DNA of 64,000 nucleotides from an uncultured Eubacteriales bacterium (GTDB taxonomy: Bacteria; Bacillota; Clostridia; Christensenellales; UBA1242). Of this stretch, positions 1-8,279 are shown one piece after another. A model generated the notes under the pieces. The model was not told the DNA's origin, made no database searches, and saw only the letters and a list, made by a program, of their open reading frames with translations. A program made the translations under genes and the position numbers. The stretch lies in NCBI GenBank assembly GCA_949077035.1, contig CARUPR010000002.1, forward strand, positions 1 to 64,000. The letters are read 5' to 3'. The number at the start of each line of letters is the position of its first letter. Position 1 is the first letter of the stretch.

Positions 1-31
1 ATTGAGATTAATCAATAAGAACAACATAAAA

Positions 32-57
32 ACCACGAATATATCGTGGTTTTTTTT
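32..57. terminator. Bidirectional rho-independent terminator
   Basis: A 7-bp stem (ACCACGA 32-38 with TCGTGGT 44-50) closes a 5-nt loop. It is followed by a T run on the plus strand and by five T on the minus strand. It lies just past the stop of the ABC exporter gene, so it most likely ends that transcript. Confidence 0.75.
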
Positions 58-2050
58 AAGAAAGATTTTCTGCATAAAACATATTTTTAAACTTGATATT
101 GTTTTCAAAGAGATATTCAAAGGTGCCAATGTCATCAATTTTGCCTTCATCAAGAAAGAAAATTTTGTCGGCATTTTTTATGGTTGAAAGCCTATGCGCT
201 ACAATAACTATTGTGCTTTTTCCTTTTAATGCGTCAATGCTGTGTTTAATGTCTTCTTGAGCGAAATTGTCAAGTGAGCTTGTGCTTTCGTCAAAGATAA
301 TTATTGAAGAATTGCGTAGAAGTGCTCTTGCAATTGCAAGACGTTGTTTTTGACCACCTGAAAGCTTTATTCCGCTTTCTCCAACTACTGTATCCATTCC
401 GTCATGCAATGAGGCCACAAATTCGCCTAAAGATGCACTATTGATAGCATTTTCAAGTTCTTCCTCGGTTGCGTTTTGTTTGGCAAGAAGCAGGTTTTCG
501 CGAATTGACATATCAAAGATATAAGGAAATTGATTTACGAGGGATATGGTTTTTCTAAGTGTTTCCTTATCAAAATCATTGATATTGTTGCCATCAATAA
601 GGACTTGTCCGCCATCAACTTCATAGACCTTTGACATAAGATTGAGAATGGTTGTCTTTCCGCTTCCGCTTTTTCCAACAAAGGCGACCGTTGTGTTTGG
701 TTCTATTTTAAAAGAAAGGTCATCAAAAATCTTGTTTGAAGAGATTATTTTTCTCTCTTTTGGGGCATTTTTAAGGGCTTTTTTATCCTTTCTTGATAAT
801 TTTTTTATCTCATCTCTTCTTTTGTCTAATGTTTTTTCATACTCAACAAAAGAATAGTTTACATTCTTAAATTCGATATGACCTTTTACATTTTCTAAAT
901 GCAAGTTTCCAAATTTTTCTGTTACAAATTCATTTTCATCAAACAGGGCAAACATTCTTTCGGTGCTGATTTTAATATCATTAAAAATGCTTAAAATTGC
1001 ACCAATAGAATATACAAAACTATACAATTGACTTTCATGAGAATAGATAATCATAAAAGTTGCAAGGGTAATCATCCCTTTGTCTATCAATTTGATGCCC
1101 AATATTAATATGGCGATGCCAGCAAGCTCTATAATAAGATTTCTTATAGACCAAAAGTTTACATCGGTGATAGATGTGTGATAACTTGCTTTTTTATAAT
1201 CTTCATAATGCGCCTTAGAAATTTGACCCAATTTTTCTTCAAGCCCAAGTGATTTTATGTCTTTTTCACTTTTCACTATTTCAGTTGAAAGAGAATTGAC
1301 TTTGTCAGCTTTATTTCTCAAATTGCGTTTGTTTTTAGTAGTGACAGAAATACGCTTAAATTCAATGGCAAGACAGATGGCTACAATTGCAAAAATGCAA
1401 ATACCAATATAAAGATTGAGGGTTGTAACATAGATTATGATTACCGTTGTTGTCATAATGTTGGTGATTATTTCAACTAAATTGGCAAGGCCTGAAACAA
1501 CTCGCCCAGGCTCATTCACAATCCTTTGAACAAAGGTGCCTGTGTTGTGGTCGGAATAGGTTTTTGAATTTAATTTAAATGCCTGAATAGATAGGTCATA
1601 ATTCAATGAATTCATAATGCTATTAGAAACTTTTTGGTAGGTTAGGTGCGATAAATACCAGCATAATCTTTTTACACAAGCAATGCCAAGAATGAATAAT
1701 AATATGTAAATGGATTTTATATAATTTCCTTCTGATACATTTACAATCAACTGAGCAAATGAAAGGGTTGAAATTATGCCGCAAATGCCTGCCGCTAAAT
1801 AAACAAGTATATAAAAACCGATACCCAATTTATGCTGCTTTAAATACTTTGTAATGCCAACTTTATCTTTATTTTTAATTGTTTTCTTTTTGTTTAATTT
1901 TTCTTTTGTTTTATCAAAATTATCATCAGATATAGTTTTTTCTACATTATTCTCAAAATTTTCTTCATTCTTTTGAGAAGAAGGATTGATTTCTTCTGTT
2001 GAAAGGTTTTTTGCTAGGTCGTTTTTATGCAGTGAATTTTTCTTTGTCAT
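56..2050 (-). CDS. ABC exporter, fused permease and ATPase (664 aa)
   Basis: This is a half-transporter that would dimerise to export a substrate across the cytoplasmic membrane; the substrate cannot be read from the sequence. A charged Lys/Asn/Glu-rich cytoplasmic tail of about 70 residues precedes a six-helix ABC membrane domain (about 75-345). The C-terminal ATPase has a Walker A GKSGSGKTT near residue 459, the signature LSGGQKQR near 565 and a Walker B IIIFDEST near 587. An unusual Lys/Arg-rich insertion of roughly 40 residues splits the start of the ATPase domain (after NYSFVEYE, before FDDLSF). The gene stands alone with a promoter whose spacer contains nine C residues (see 2068-2095), so its expression may switch. 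Family assignment is firm; function is open. Confidence 0.93.
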   Translation of the reverse strand: MTKKNSLHKNDLAKNLSTEEINPSSQKNEENFENNVEKTISDDNFDKTKEKLNKKKTIKNKDKVGITKYLKQHKLGIGFYILVYLAAGICGIISTLSFAQLIVNVSEGNYIKSIYILLFILGIACVKRLCWYLSHLTYQKVSNSIMNSLNYDLSIQAFKLNSKTYSDHNTGTFVQRIVNEPGRVVSGLANLVEIITNIMTTTVIIIYVTTLNLYIGICIFAIVAICLAIEFKRISVTTKNKRNLRNKADKVNSLSTEIVKSEKDIKSLGLEEKLGQISKAHYEDYKKASYHTSITDVNFWSIRNLIIELAGIAILILGIKLIDKGMITLATFMIIYSHESQLYSFVYSIGAILSIFNDIKISTERMFALFDENEFVTEKFGNLHLENVKGHIEFKNVNYSFVEYEKTLDKRRDEIKKLSRKDKKALKNAPKERKIISSNKIFDDLSFKIEPNTTVAFVGKSGSGKTTILNLMSKVYEVDGGQVLIDGNNINDFDKETLRKTISLVNQFPYIFDMSIRENLLLAKQNATEEELENAINSASLGEFVASLHDGMDTVVGESGIKLSGGQKQRLAIARALLRNSSIIIFDESTSSLDNFAQEDIKHSIDALKGKSTIVIVAHRLSTIKNADKIFFLDEGKIDDIGTFEYLFENNIKFKNMFYAENLS

Positions 2051-2067
2051 TTGTATCTCCTATTTAT

Positions 2068-2095
2068 ATTTTAATCGGGGGGGGGTAAAAGTCAA
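2068..2095 (-). promoter_or_regulatory. Promoter of the ABC exporter with a C9 spacer tract
   Basis: Read on the minus strand, -35 TTGACT (2090-2095) and -10 TAAAAT (2068-2073) are separated by 16 nt: TTTA, nine C (2077-2085 as G on the plus strand) and GAT. One extra C would give the optimal 17-nt spacing. The gene starts 17 nt downstream after a GGAG ribosome binding site. Confidence 0.7.
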
Positions 2096-2241
2096 GAGTT
2101 TAAAATAAACTAAATTTGTTTTATATTTATTATTTTATAATAAACGACAAATACCAAAATTAAAGTTATTGAAGTGAAGTCTGTCGCGGTCTAATTGATT
2201 ATGCTTTTAAAAAGCTTGCCAATCTTTCATTCTTAAATAAA

Positions 2242-2270
2242 AACACTCTATATTATAGAGTGTTTTTTTT
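2242..2270. terminator. Bidirectional terminator between metG and the ABC gene
   Basis: A 9-bp stem (2242-2250 with 2256-2264, arms AACACTCTA and TAGAGTGTT) has a 5-nt loop and T runs on both sides. It is placed to end the metG transcript. Confidence 0.75.
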
Positions 2271-2384
2271 GTTTGTTGAATAATGATATTATAAACAATT
2301 ATTATTTTAAATTTTGACATAATAGATGTGAAAAAATTCGTGGTTTATGTCTATCATAATACTAAATTAATTATTATTTTATAA

Positions 2385-4394
2385 TTAATTATTTTCGTTT
2401 TTTCTTGCAAGTTCATCAAGTTGTGATTGATGTCTTTTGAAAAAGTCTTCTCTTTCTTTGATGAAAATCAGTTTTTTATCCCTCTTTTTATCAAGCACAT
2501 TATAAAATTTATCAAATATATAATTCCAGCTGAAACATTTTTCTTTGTCAAAGCCAATATAATCAGCCACCTTTTCTGTTCCTTTTGTCATTGGATGAAG
2601 AAGAATATTTGCAACGAAGATATATTGAAGGGTGTTTGCAGTCAATTTTGCATAGCCATCATTATCAAGGTTGTTTTTGATTTCTTTTACCCAATATTTA
2701 TTTATATTTCTGACAAATACATCAACAATATTGTAAGCTTGGTGGAACTTTCTTTCAAACATAAATCTTTCATAGTTTAGGATTGCTTTATTGCATTCTT
2801 CCATGACAACGTCATCAATTTCGGCATCAGGAATCACTCCCTCAAACAGGTTTTGTGTGGAATAGAAAACCGTCCTCAAAATTCTGTTGTAAACATTTGT
2901 AAGAAGGTTGCCTTCAACGGTGACTTGGTCTATATCCTCCTCTTTTGCATTTGGATTGAATGGCTTTGGATTGAAAGAAACTGTATTATTGCCCAAATTC
3001 ATTGCAAGGAAGTGAAGTCTAAACTGGTCAGCTGTATAATAATTTAAAAGTTCTTTTGCAAGAGGTGGTTTAATTTGTCCAGATGAGGAAGCCACACTGT
3101 TCATATAAAGCAAAAACTTGATAGGGGCAAGAGTTGTTGTTTGAAGAAAACCATCTTTTGCAGGTATTTCAGGATTTTTTCCCTGCATATAAAGCCAAAT
3201 TGCCTGTTGTGCAGGACCATAGAAATAGATATTGTCCTCTCCCATAAATTGATAAACTTTTGCCTGGCTGTTGCACCAATATTTTGCCCATTCATTATCA
3301 TCTTTGCCTATGCTTTCAAGGTATGCTTTTGTGAAAGAAATTGGTGCCCACAGGCTTTCAGGCCAAACATAAAAAGTTTGATTTTTCACCCCTTTAATTT
3401 CTGGACAAGGCACACCCCAAGAGATGTCGCCAGAAAGTCTGAAAGGTGTAAGTGTCTTTCCTGTCCTGTAATGAATCCCGTTTTGTGCCAAAATTTCGCA
3501 GGCCCTTTCTCTATCAGGAAGGTTGTCAAAAACTATGGTCATGCTTGGATTGTTTGGTTTACGTTCAAGCTCTTCAAATGAAGGCAACAAAGAAGAAATC
3601 TCATTAAATTTTTCAAAATAATCTTTTTTGATAAATATCTCTGGTTTTTTGAAGAATTCACGAATATCTTTGACTAAAAATGATGGGGTAGAACTTTCTT
3701 TTGAAATATTGTCTATCCATTTATCCAAAATGTCACCACATTTTTCAAGGTCAAAATAAAGATTTTCAATTTTGACAAGTTTAGGCTTTTTGCCGCTTAA
3801 AGTGCTGACAGGGTCGATAAGGTCTTGAGGAAGATATTGATGACCAAGGTCGCACTCATCAGCATAGCCCTTTTCACTTCTGCATCCATCAATTGGACAT
3901 TTTCCAATAACCTGTCTGCCATTAAGCAGGCAGTTATGTTCTTCATCAAAAAATTGCCAAGAAGAGTGGGTGGAAATCATCCCATTTTTATCAAGCTGCT
4001 CAATAAACTCTTTGCTGACCTGATTATGAATTTCTCCCGCTCTTCCAATTGCAGAAGCTGAGAAGAGGTTGAAATTGATACCAAAATCCTCAAAAGTCTT
4101 CTTGTGACTTTTATGATTTCTTTCAACAAATTCTTTGACAGATTTATCGCTTATTTCACCTGAAGCCGATTTAGCCCTAAAATATTCAAGGGCAGGTGAA
4201 CCATAACAATCGGTTCCAGAAACAAATACCACATTTTCGTTGCCAATTCTATCTCTCATAAATTGAGCAAAAGTATCAGCTCTAAGTGCCAGCCCAACAT
4301 GAGCAAAATGCAATTCTTTATTGCCGTAAGGCATACCGCAGGTTACAACAGCTTTTTCTGGAAAGGTTGGTCTTGGTCTTACAAATTTTTCCAT
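2385..4394 (-). CDS. metG: Methionyl-tRNA synthetase, class I, variant signature motifs (669 aa)
   Basis: The enzyme charges tRNA-Met in the cytoplasm. The N-terminal Rossmann fold begins with PYGNKELHFAHVG (residues 22-34), where HFAH stands for the HIGH motif. FVSGTDCYGSP follows, then a Cys-containing knuckle (CPIDGC ... ADECD) typical of the MetRS insertion, then an anticodon-binding helical domain (ANILLHPMTKG region). The usual KMSKS loop is replaced by SVASSSGQ near residue 435, followed by IKPPLAKELLNYY. I recall a clostridial class I tRNA ligase subfamily of similar length with a Ser-rich loop at this place, so this is probably an active variant and not a decayed gene. It lacks the C-terminal EMAP-like domain. 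Start is the ATG after GGAGGAATAA. No T-box leader was found upstream. Confidence 0.85.
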   Translation of the reverse strand: MEKFVRPRPTFPEKAVVTCGMPYGNKELHFAHVGLALRADTFAQFMRDRIGNENVVFVSGTDCYGSPALEYFRAKSASGEISDKSVKEFVERNHKSHKKTFEDFGINFNLFSASAIGRAGEIHNQVSKEFIEQLDKNGMISTHSSWQFFDEEHNCLLNGRQVIGKCPIDGCRSEKGYADECDLGHQYLPQDLIDPVSTLSGKKPKLVKIENLYFDLEKCGDILDKWIDNISKESSTPSFLVKDIREFFKKPEIFIKKDYFEKFNEISSLLPSFEELERKPNNPSMTIVFDNLPDRERACEILAQNGIHYRTGKTLTPFRLSGDISWGVPCPEIKGVKNQTFYVWPESLWAPISFTKAYLESIGKDDNEWAKYWCNSQAKVYQFMGEDNIYFYGPAQQAIWLYMQGKNPEIPAKDGFLQTTTLAPIKFLLYMNSVASSSGQIKPPLAKELLNYYTADQFRLHFLAMNLGNNTVSFNPKPFNPNAKEEDIDQVTVEGNLLTNVYNRILRTVFYSTQNLFEGVIPDAEIDDVVMEECNKAILNYERFMFERKFHQAYNIVDVFVRNINKYWVKEIKNNLDNDGYAKLTANTLQYIFVANILLHPMTKGTEKVADYIGFDKEKCFSWNYIFDKFYNVLDKKRDKKLIFIKEREDFFKRHQSQLDELARKNENN

Positions 4395-4483
4395 TTATTC
4401 CTCCGTAATTTGTATAATTTTCTTATATTGGTTTTAAATAATTTTTTCATTTTTCAATTTTAAATATGTTTTTTAAGTTTGTT

Positions 4484-5092
4484 TTATTTATCATTTTTCA
4501 AGAATGACAATTTGCTTTTGATTCTTGTAAGTGCATTGTCAATACTTTTTTTGTTTATGTTTGCAATCTGAGAAATCTCATTGTAATTATAGCCTTCAAG
4601 ATAAAGTTTTAATATCTTTTTTTCAAGTGATGACAACTTTTCTTGGACGTGAAAATAGATTTCTTCAACATTTTCTTTTTCAACAATCTTATCTTCAAGA
4701 GAACTGAAATCTGTCAATGTTTCAAAACCTAGTTTTTCTTCTTCGTCAAAGGCAGGGTCTTCGGCAATAGAGAGTGCGGAAGATAAAACTCGATTTTTCT
4801 CAGAAGATGCAATCTTTATTGCATTTTGAATTTGATTTTTTATGCAAATGCTGGCAAAAGTCTTAAAAGATGCATTTTTTTGAGGGGAAAAGTGGGTGAT
4901 TGCCTTATAAAGACCAATCATACCTTCCTGAACTATATCTTCAATATCACCACCCATTAAAAAATAACTTCGTGAAATCTTATTTACCAAATTTTTATAT
5001 TTGTTAAGCAGTGTGTTGATTGCCTCTTCATCATAGGTCTGAGCCTTCAATGCCAATTCTTCATCTTGGATTAGCTTGATTTCTTTATTCAT
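4484..5092 (-). CDS. sigH: RNA polymerase sigma factor, SigH (Spo0H) type (202 aa)
   Basis: This sigma-70 family factor directs RNA polymerase to alternative promoters; in Bacillus and clostridia SigH drives stationary-phase and early sporulation genes. Region 2 is recognised by SYFLMGGDIEDIVQEGMIGL and AITHFSPQKNASFKTFA, and region 4 by the C-terminal helix-turn-helix (YNYNEISQIANINKKSIDNA). The start codon overlaps the rlmB stop as ATGA, the usual Firmicutes order, but the intervening yacP seen in many genomes is absent. Translational coupling to rlmB is likely. It is not followed by rpmG-secE as in Bacillus; those genes lie 13 kb away. Confidence 0.88.
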   Translation of the reverse strand: MNKEIKLIQDEELALKAQTYDEEAINTLLNKYKNLVNKISRSYFLMGGDIEDIVQEGMIGLYKAITHFSPQKNASFKTFASICIKNQIQNAIKIASSEKNRVLSSALSIAEDPAFDEEEKLGFETLTDFSSLEDKIVEKENVEEIYFHVQEKLSSLEKKILKLYLEGYNYNEISQIANINKKSIDNALTRIKSKLSFLKNDK

Positions 5093-5808
5093 TTCAACCT
5101 CTGTCTAACAGTCTCAAATAAAACAATGCCACAAGCAACACTTGCATTAAGCGAATTGACTTTGCCTAAAAGAGGAAGGGTGATGACGCCATCGCAAGAG
5201 TCCAAAACTGTTTTTCTGATTCCCTTTCCTTCAGAGCCAATTACAATGGCAAGAGGTATATTTAAATTTTGTTTATATATTTCATTTCCGCCAATTTCAG
5301 CCCCAAAGACCCAAATGTCTTGATTTTTAAGATAGTCGATAGCCCTTTTGATGTTGACAACTTTTGCAATTGGCATTTCACTGATTGCACCTGTGCTTGT
5401 GCGGATGACTGTTTCATTTATCTGGCAAGCCCTGTCTTGAGGAATGATAATTCCGTGAACGCCAGCACATTCGCAGGTTCTTATGATTGCCCCTAAATTG
5501 TGAGGGTCTTCAATGCCGTCAAGAATGACAATAAATGGTTTTTCACTTTCTTTTGCTTTATGCGCAATATCTTCAAGTGAGGTGTATTTAAAGTCGATTG
5601 TTTCTGCAATATAACCTTGATGATGTTCTGTTTTTGATTTTTTGTCAAGTAGGTTTTTTGGAAGAAACTCAAGCTTAATTTTTTTATCTTTAGCAAGCGA
5701 GATTATATCATCCTTTCTTGAAATATAATTTTTGTCTATATAAATTTTTGTGATTGTGGTTTCACTTTGCAATGCCTGTCTAATGGCATTTTTACCTTCA
5801 ATTTGCAT
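5089..5808 (-). CDS. rlmB: 23S rRNA (guanosine-2'-O-)-methyltransferase, TrmH/SpoU family (239 aa)
   Basis: It transfers a methyl group from SAM to a 2'-OH of a guanosine in 23S rRNA. An N-terminal substrate-binding domain (GKNAIRQAL) is followed by the SPOUT knot with the three hallmark motifs: DGIEDPHNLGAIIRTCECAG, PLAIVIGSEGKGI and LPLLGKVNSLNASVACGIVLFE. A plausible promoter reads on the minus strand as TTGATA, 17 nt, TAAACT just upstream. It forms an operon with sigH through a 4-nt overlap. Confidence 0.92.
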   Translation of the reverse strand: MQIEGKNAIRQALQSETTITKIYIDKNYISRKDDIISLAKDKKIKLEFLPKNLLDKKSKTEHHQGYIAETIDFKYTSLEDIAHKAKESEKPFIVILDGIEDPHNLGAIIRTCECAGVHGIIIPQDRACQINETVIRTSTGAISEMPIAKVVNIKRAIDYLKNQDIWVFGAEIGGNEIYKQNLNIPLAIVIGSEGKGIRKTVLDSCDGVITLPLLGKVNSLNASVACGIVLFETVRQRLK

Positions 5809-5873
5809 ATAAATTCTCCATATTAAAGTTTAGCATAACTATTTTAAAATATCAACTATTTTTAAAATCAATA

Positions 5874-5901
5874 TTGACAATTTCTTTTAAAGTGGTATAA
5901 T
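5874..5901 (+). promoter_or_regulatory. Promoter of the G-tract lipoprotein gene
   Basis: A consensus -35 TTGACA (5874-5879) and -10 TATAAT (5896-5901) are spaced by 16 nt. A leader of about 65 nt ends in an AAGGAG ribosome binding site at 5962-5967. Confidence 0.75.
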
Positions 5902-5975
5902 AAATATATAAATTTATATAAATCTTTAATAAAAATTTATATGAAAGATTTAAATAATTTTTAAGGAGATAAAAT

Positions 5976-6317
5976 ATGAAAAATAAAATGGTGGGGGGGG
6001 GAATTCTTAAGAAGTTGGTTCCCTTTATGATGGCTGCTGTTGCAGTGGTTGTGACTGCATTAAGTATGACAGGCTGCACATATAAAGCAAAAGGGGTTAC
6101 TAAATTTGTTTTTGTAAAAGATGAATATCTTATTTATAATAGAGTTTTGCATAAGGGTGATGCTTATACTGAGCAATCAGTCATTGATGATATAACTGCT
6201 CCAACTCCAATAATTGATGCACATTGTGGATTGAAAAGAGGAACAAATATGTATACTCATTCAAAAGAAAAGCCACATGAGAGCGAATATGACTCAATTT
6301 GTGATATCTGCTTTTAA
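5976..6317 (+). CDS. Small predicted lipoprotein with a G9 tract near its start (113 aa)
   Basis: No family is recognised. The N-terminus carries a hydrophobic segment (FMMAAVAVVVTALSM) ending in the lipobox-like TGC, so the mature protein is probably lipid-anchored outside the membrane from Cys31 on. The C-terminal 80 residues are polar, with a His/Glu-rich HSKEKPHESE and a terminal CDICF that resembles half a metal-binding knuckle. Codons 6-9 are encoded by an uninterrupted run of nine G (5993-6001), read as Val-Gly-Gly-Gly. Loss or gain of one G would frameshift the protein before the lipobox. Monocistronic, with a consensus promoter and a strong terminator. Confidence 0.7.
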   Translation: MKNKMVGGGILKKLVPFMMAAVAVVVTALSMTGCTYKAKGVTKFVFVKDEYLIYNRVLHKGDAYTEQSVIDDITAPTPIIDAHCGLKRGTNMYTHSKEKPHESEYDSICDICF

Positions 6318-6350
6318 TTAAAGATTAATTTTGAAATTTGTTTAAAAAAA

Positions 6351-6379
6351 CCTAAGTCAATTGCGACTTAGGTTTTTTT
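6351..6379 (+). terminator. Rho-independent terminator of the lipoprotein gene
   Basis: An 8-bp stem (CCTAAGTC 6351-6358 with GACTTAGG 6365-6372) has a 6-nt loop and is followed by seven T. Confidence 0.85.
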
Positions 6380-6402
6380 GTAAACACATGATAGATATAA
6401 AT

Positions 6403-6474
6403 AACGTGAGTGCTTTCTTTAGGAACGCAAGATAGGCACGGACAACGTGAGTGCTTTTATAGAAACGCAAGATA
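6403..6474. repeat. Two direct repeats of 31-32 bp
   Basis: Copies at 6403-6434 and 6444-6474 both begin AACGTGAGTGCTTT and end AACGCAAGATA, with differences only in the middle. They sit between the lipoprotein terminator and the 3' end of mrnC. No further copy was noticed in the window. Confidence 0.7.
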
Positions 6475-6482
6475 TACTTATC

Positions 6483-6875
6483 TTATTCATAACCTTTTAT
6501 AGAAAGATTTAAAATTTCTTCAAGTCTTGTTTTGTCTTCTTTAATATACAAAAAGCCTATCAATGCTTCAAAGGCAGTTGCATAAGAATAATCTGCCAAG
6601 TTTGCATTTTTTGCGTGATGTTTTGGTTTTGCATTTCTTGCCCGCCTGACAATATTTTGTTCTTCTTCGCTGAGTAGGTGAAGGATATTTTTTAGTGCTT
6701 TTGCCTGAGTTGAAGCTTTGCAAAATGAGGCGGCTTTATTGTGATAATTTTCAAGTTTTAAATTGCCTTCGCGTAAACAATAATCTCTTACAAACAGGGT
6801 GTGAACACTGTCACCAATAAATGCTAGAGGGAGAAGGTTTGAGCTTAACAATTCATCTATTTTCTCTTTTTTCAT
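6483..6875 (-). CDS. mrnC: Mini-ribonuclease III (130 aa)
   Basis: This is an RNase III catalytic domain without the dsRNA-binding domain; in Bacillus it matures 23S rRNA. The signature PLAFIGDSVHTLFVRDY and the second conserved stretch YATAFEALIGFLY supply the acidic active-site residues. KAASFCKASTQA and RRARNAK are also typical of the family. Length matches the usual 130-150 residues. It follows ychF by 55 nt on the same strand, away from its common partners cysS and thyX, which lie at the right end of this window. Confidence 0.92.
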   Translation of the reverse strand: MKKEKIDELLSSNLLPLAFIGDSVHTLFVRDYCLREGNLKLENYHNKAASFCKASTQAKALKNILHLLSEEEQNIVRRARNAKPKHHAKNANLADYSYATAFEALIGFLYIKEDKTRLEEILNLSIKGYE

Positions 6876-6930
6876 AATTTTTCCTTATTTTTTATCGATT
6901 TTTATGTCAAAAATTTAAAATTATCAATTT

Positions 6931-8025
6931 TTAAACATTAAATCTAAACAATATCACATCTCCGTCCTGGACAATATATTCTTTGCCTTCAATTCTTACT
7001 TTGCCTTTTTCCTTGGCTTTAATATAACTTCCTGCTTCAATTAAATCGCTAAAAGAAACTATCTCTGCTTTAATAAAACCTTTTTCAAAATCTGTATGAA
7101 TTTTTCCTGCCGCACCAGGTGCTTTTGTGCCTTTTTTGATTGTCCAAGCGCGCACCTCTTTTTCGCCGGCAGTAAGAAAACTCATAAGGCCCAAAAGGTC
7201 ATAACTTGCCTTGACAAGTTTTTCGAGCCCACTTTCATTGATTCCAAGTTCTTCTTTAAACATGGTCTTTTCTTCTTTGTCAAGACCGGCAAGTTCTTCT
7301 TCAATCTTAGCGGAAAGACTGATGACTTTTGCACCTTCTTTTTCGGCAAAATCTCGCACACGTAAAACAAATTCATTTTCAGGTTTGTTTAAATCATTTT
7401 CGCCGATGTTAGCTACGTAAATTACAGGCTTAGCCGAAAGAAGCTGAAGATTTTTCATTATTTTTTCTTCCTCTTCGCCATCTATTTCAACAGAGCGGGC
7501 AGGGAGATTGTTTTCAAGAGCTTCTTTGATTCTTTGCATAAGGTTTACACCGGCAATCAAACTTTTATCACCAGTTTTGACAAGTTTTGCATCTTTTTCA
7601 AGCTTTTTTGAAACCTGTTCGAGGTCTGAAAGTGCAAGCTCGAGATTGATTATCTCAATGTCACGAATAGGGTCAATTGAGCCATTGACATGGATAATTT
7701 TTTCATTTTCAAAACATCTTACAACGTGCACAATTGCATCGACTTCACGGATATGACTTAAAAATTTGTTGCCAAGGCCTTCACCTTTGCTTGCACCAGC
7801 TACAAGTCCGGCAATATCAACAAATTCGATTGATGCTGGGGTGATTTTTTGGGTTGAATAAAAATTGCCTAACACTTCCAGTCTTTCATCTGGGACATCA
7901 ACCACGCCCACATTAGGCTCAATTGTGCAAAAAGGGTAATTTGCGCTTTCTGCACCTGCATTTGTAATTGCATTAAATAAAGTACTTTTGCCAACATTTG
8001 GCAGTCCTACAACACCTATTTTCAT
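6931..8025 (-). CDS. ychF: Obg-like ATPase YchF (364 aa)
   Basis: A translation-associated P-loop NTPase of the YchF/OLA1 branch, which prefers ATP over GTP. G1 is GLPNVGKSTLF, G3 is DIAGLVAGASKGEGLG, and the C-terminal TGS domain ends in the family-typical GKVRIEGKEYIVQDGDVILFRFNV region. Length is standard. It probably shares a transcript with mrnC downstream. No oddities. Confidence 0.95.
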   Translation of the reverse strand: MKIGVVGLPNVGKSTLFNAITNAGAESANYPFCTIEPNVGVVDVPDERLEVLGNFYSTQKITPASIEFVDIAGLVAGASKGEGLGNKFLSHIREVDAIVHVVRCFENEKIIHVNGSIDPIRDIEIINLELALSDLEQVSKKLEKDAKLVKTGDKSLIAGVNLMQRIKEALENNLPARSVEIDGEEEEKIMKNLQLLSAKPVIYVANIGENDLNKPENEFVLRVRDFAEKEGAKVISLSAKIEEELAGLDKEEKTMFKEELGINESGLEKLVKASYDLLGLMSFLTAGEKEVRAWTIKKGTKAPGAAGKIHTDFEKGFIKAEIVSFSDLIEAGSYIKAKEKGKVRIEGKEYIVQDGDVILFRFNV

Positions 8026-8110
8026 AAGTTTTCCTTTTATATGTTTTAAATTTTTTAAATGTTTTTTTAAAATTTTTTAAAAGTTTTAATTCTTTTTTTA
8101 ATTTTTTTTA

Positions 8111-8164
8111 AATGTATTAATTCTTTAAAATGTATTAATTCTTTAAAATGTATTAATTCTTTTA
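8111..8164. repeat. Tandem 18-bp repeat, three copies
   Basis: The unit AATGTATTAATTCTTTAA occurs at 8111-8128 and 8129-8146, with a one-base variant at 8147-8164. It lies within the AT-rich gap 8026-8279 upstream of ychF, which contains no gene. Confidence 0.8.
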
Positions 8165-8236
8165 AAATATTTTAATTTATTTGAATATTTTAAAAATTGT
8201 TTTTATTGTTTTTAATGACCAATAATTTCACTTTAA

Positions 8237-8265
8237 AAAGTTTAACCCAAATTGAGTTAAACTTT
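8237..8265 (-). terminator. Terminator of the 1689-residue protein gene
   Basis: A 10-bp stem (AAAGTTTAAC 8237-8246 with GTTAAACTTT 8256-8265) is followed on the minus strand by a run of T. It lies 15 nt past the stop codon. Confidence 0.75.
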
Positions 8266-8279
8266 CTAAAGCTGAAATA

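Larger units (their letters stand above)
2051..2384. other. Intergenic region, 334 bp
   Basis: It holds the C9-spacer promoter of the ABC gene next to that gene and a bidirectional terminator at 2242-2270. The rest is AT-rich with no ORF or RNA gene that I can recognise. The stretch 2160-2220 is slightly less AT-rich but shows no clear fold. Confidence 0.6.

Noticed and set aside
3141..3581. Plus-strand ORFs within metG and many similar shadow frames over other genes
   Set aside because: They oppose strong family-matching genes, have no ribosome binding site and no recognisable content.
8111..8164. Three 18-bp tandem repeats as a CRISPR-like array
   Set aside because: The copies are contiguous without spacers and are part of AT-rich low-complexity sequence.
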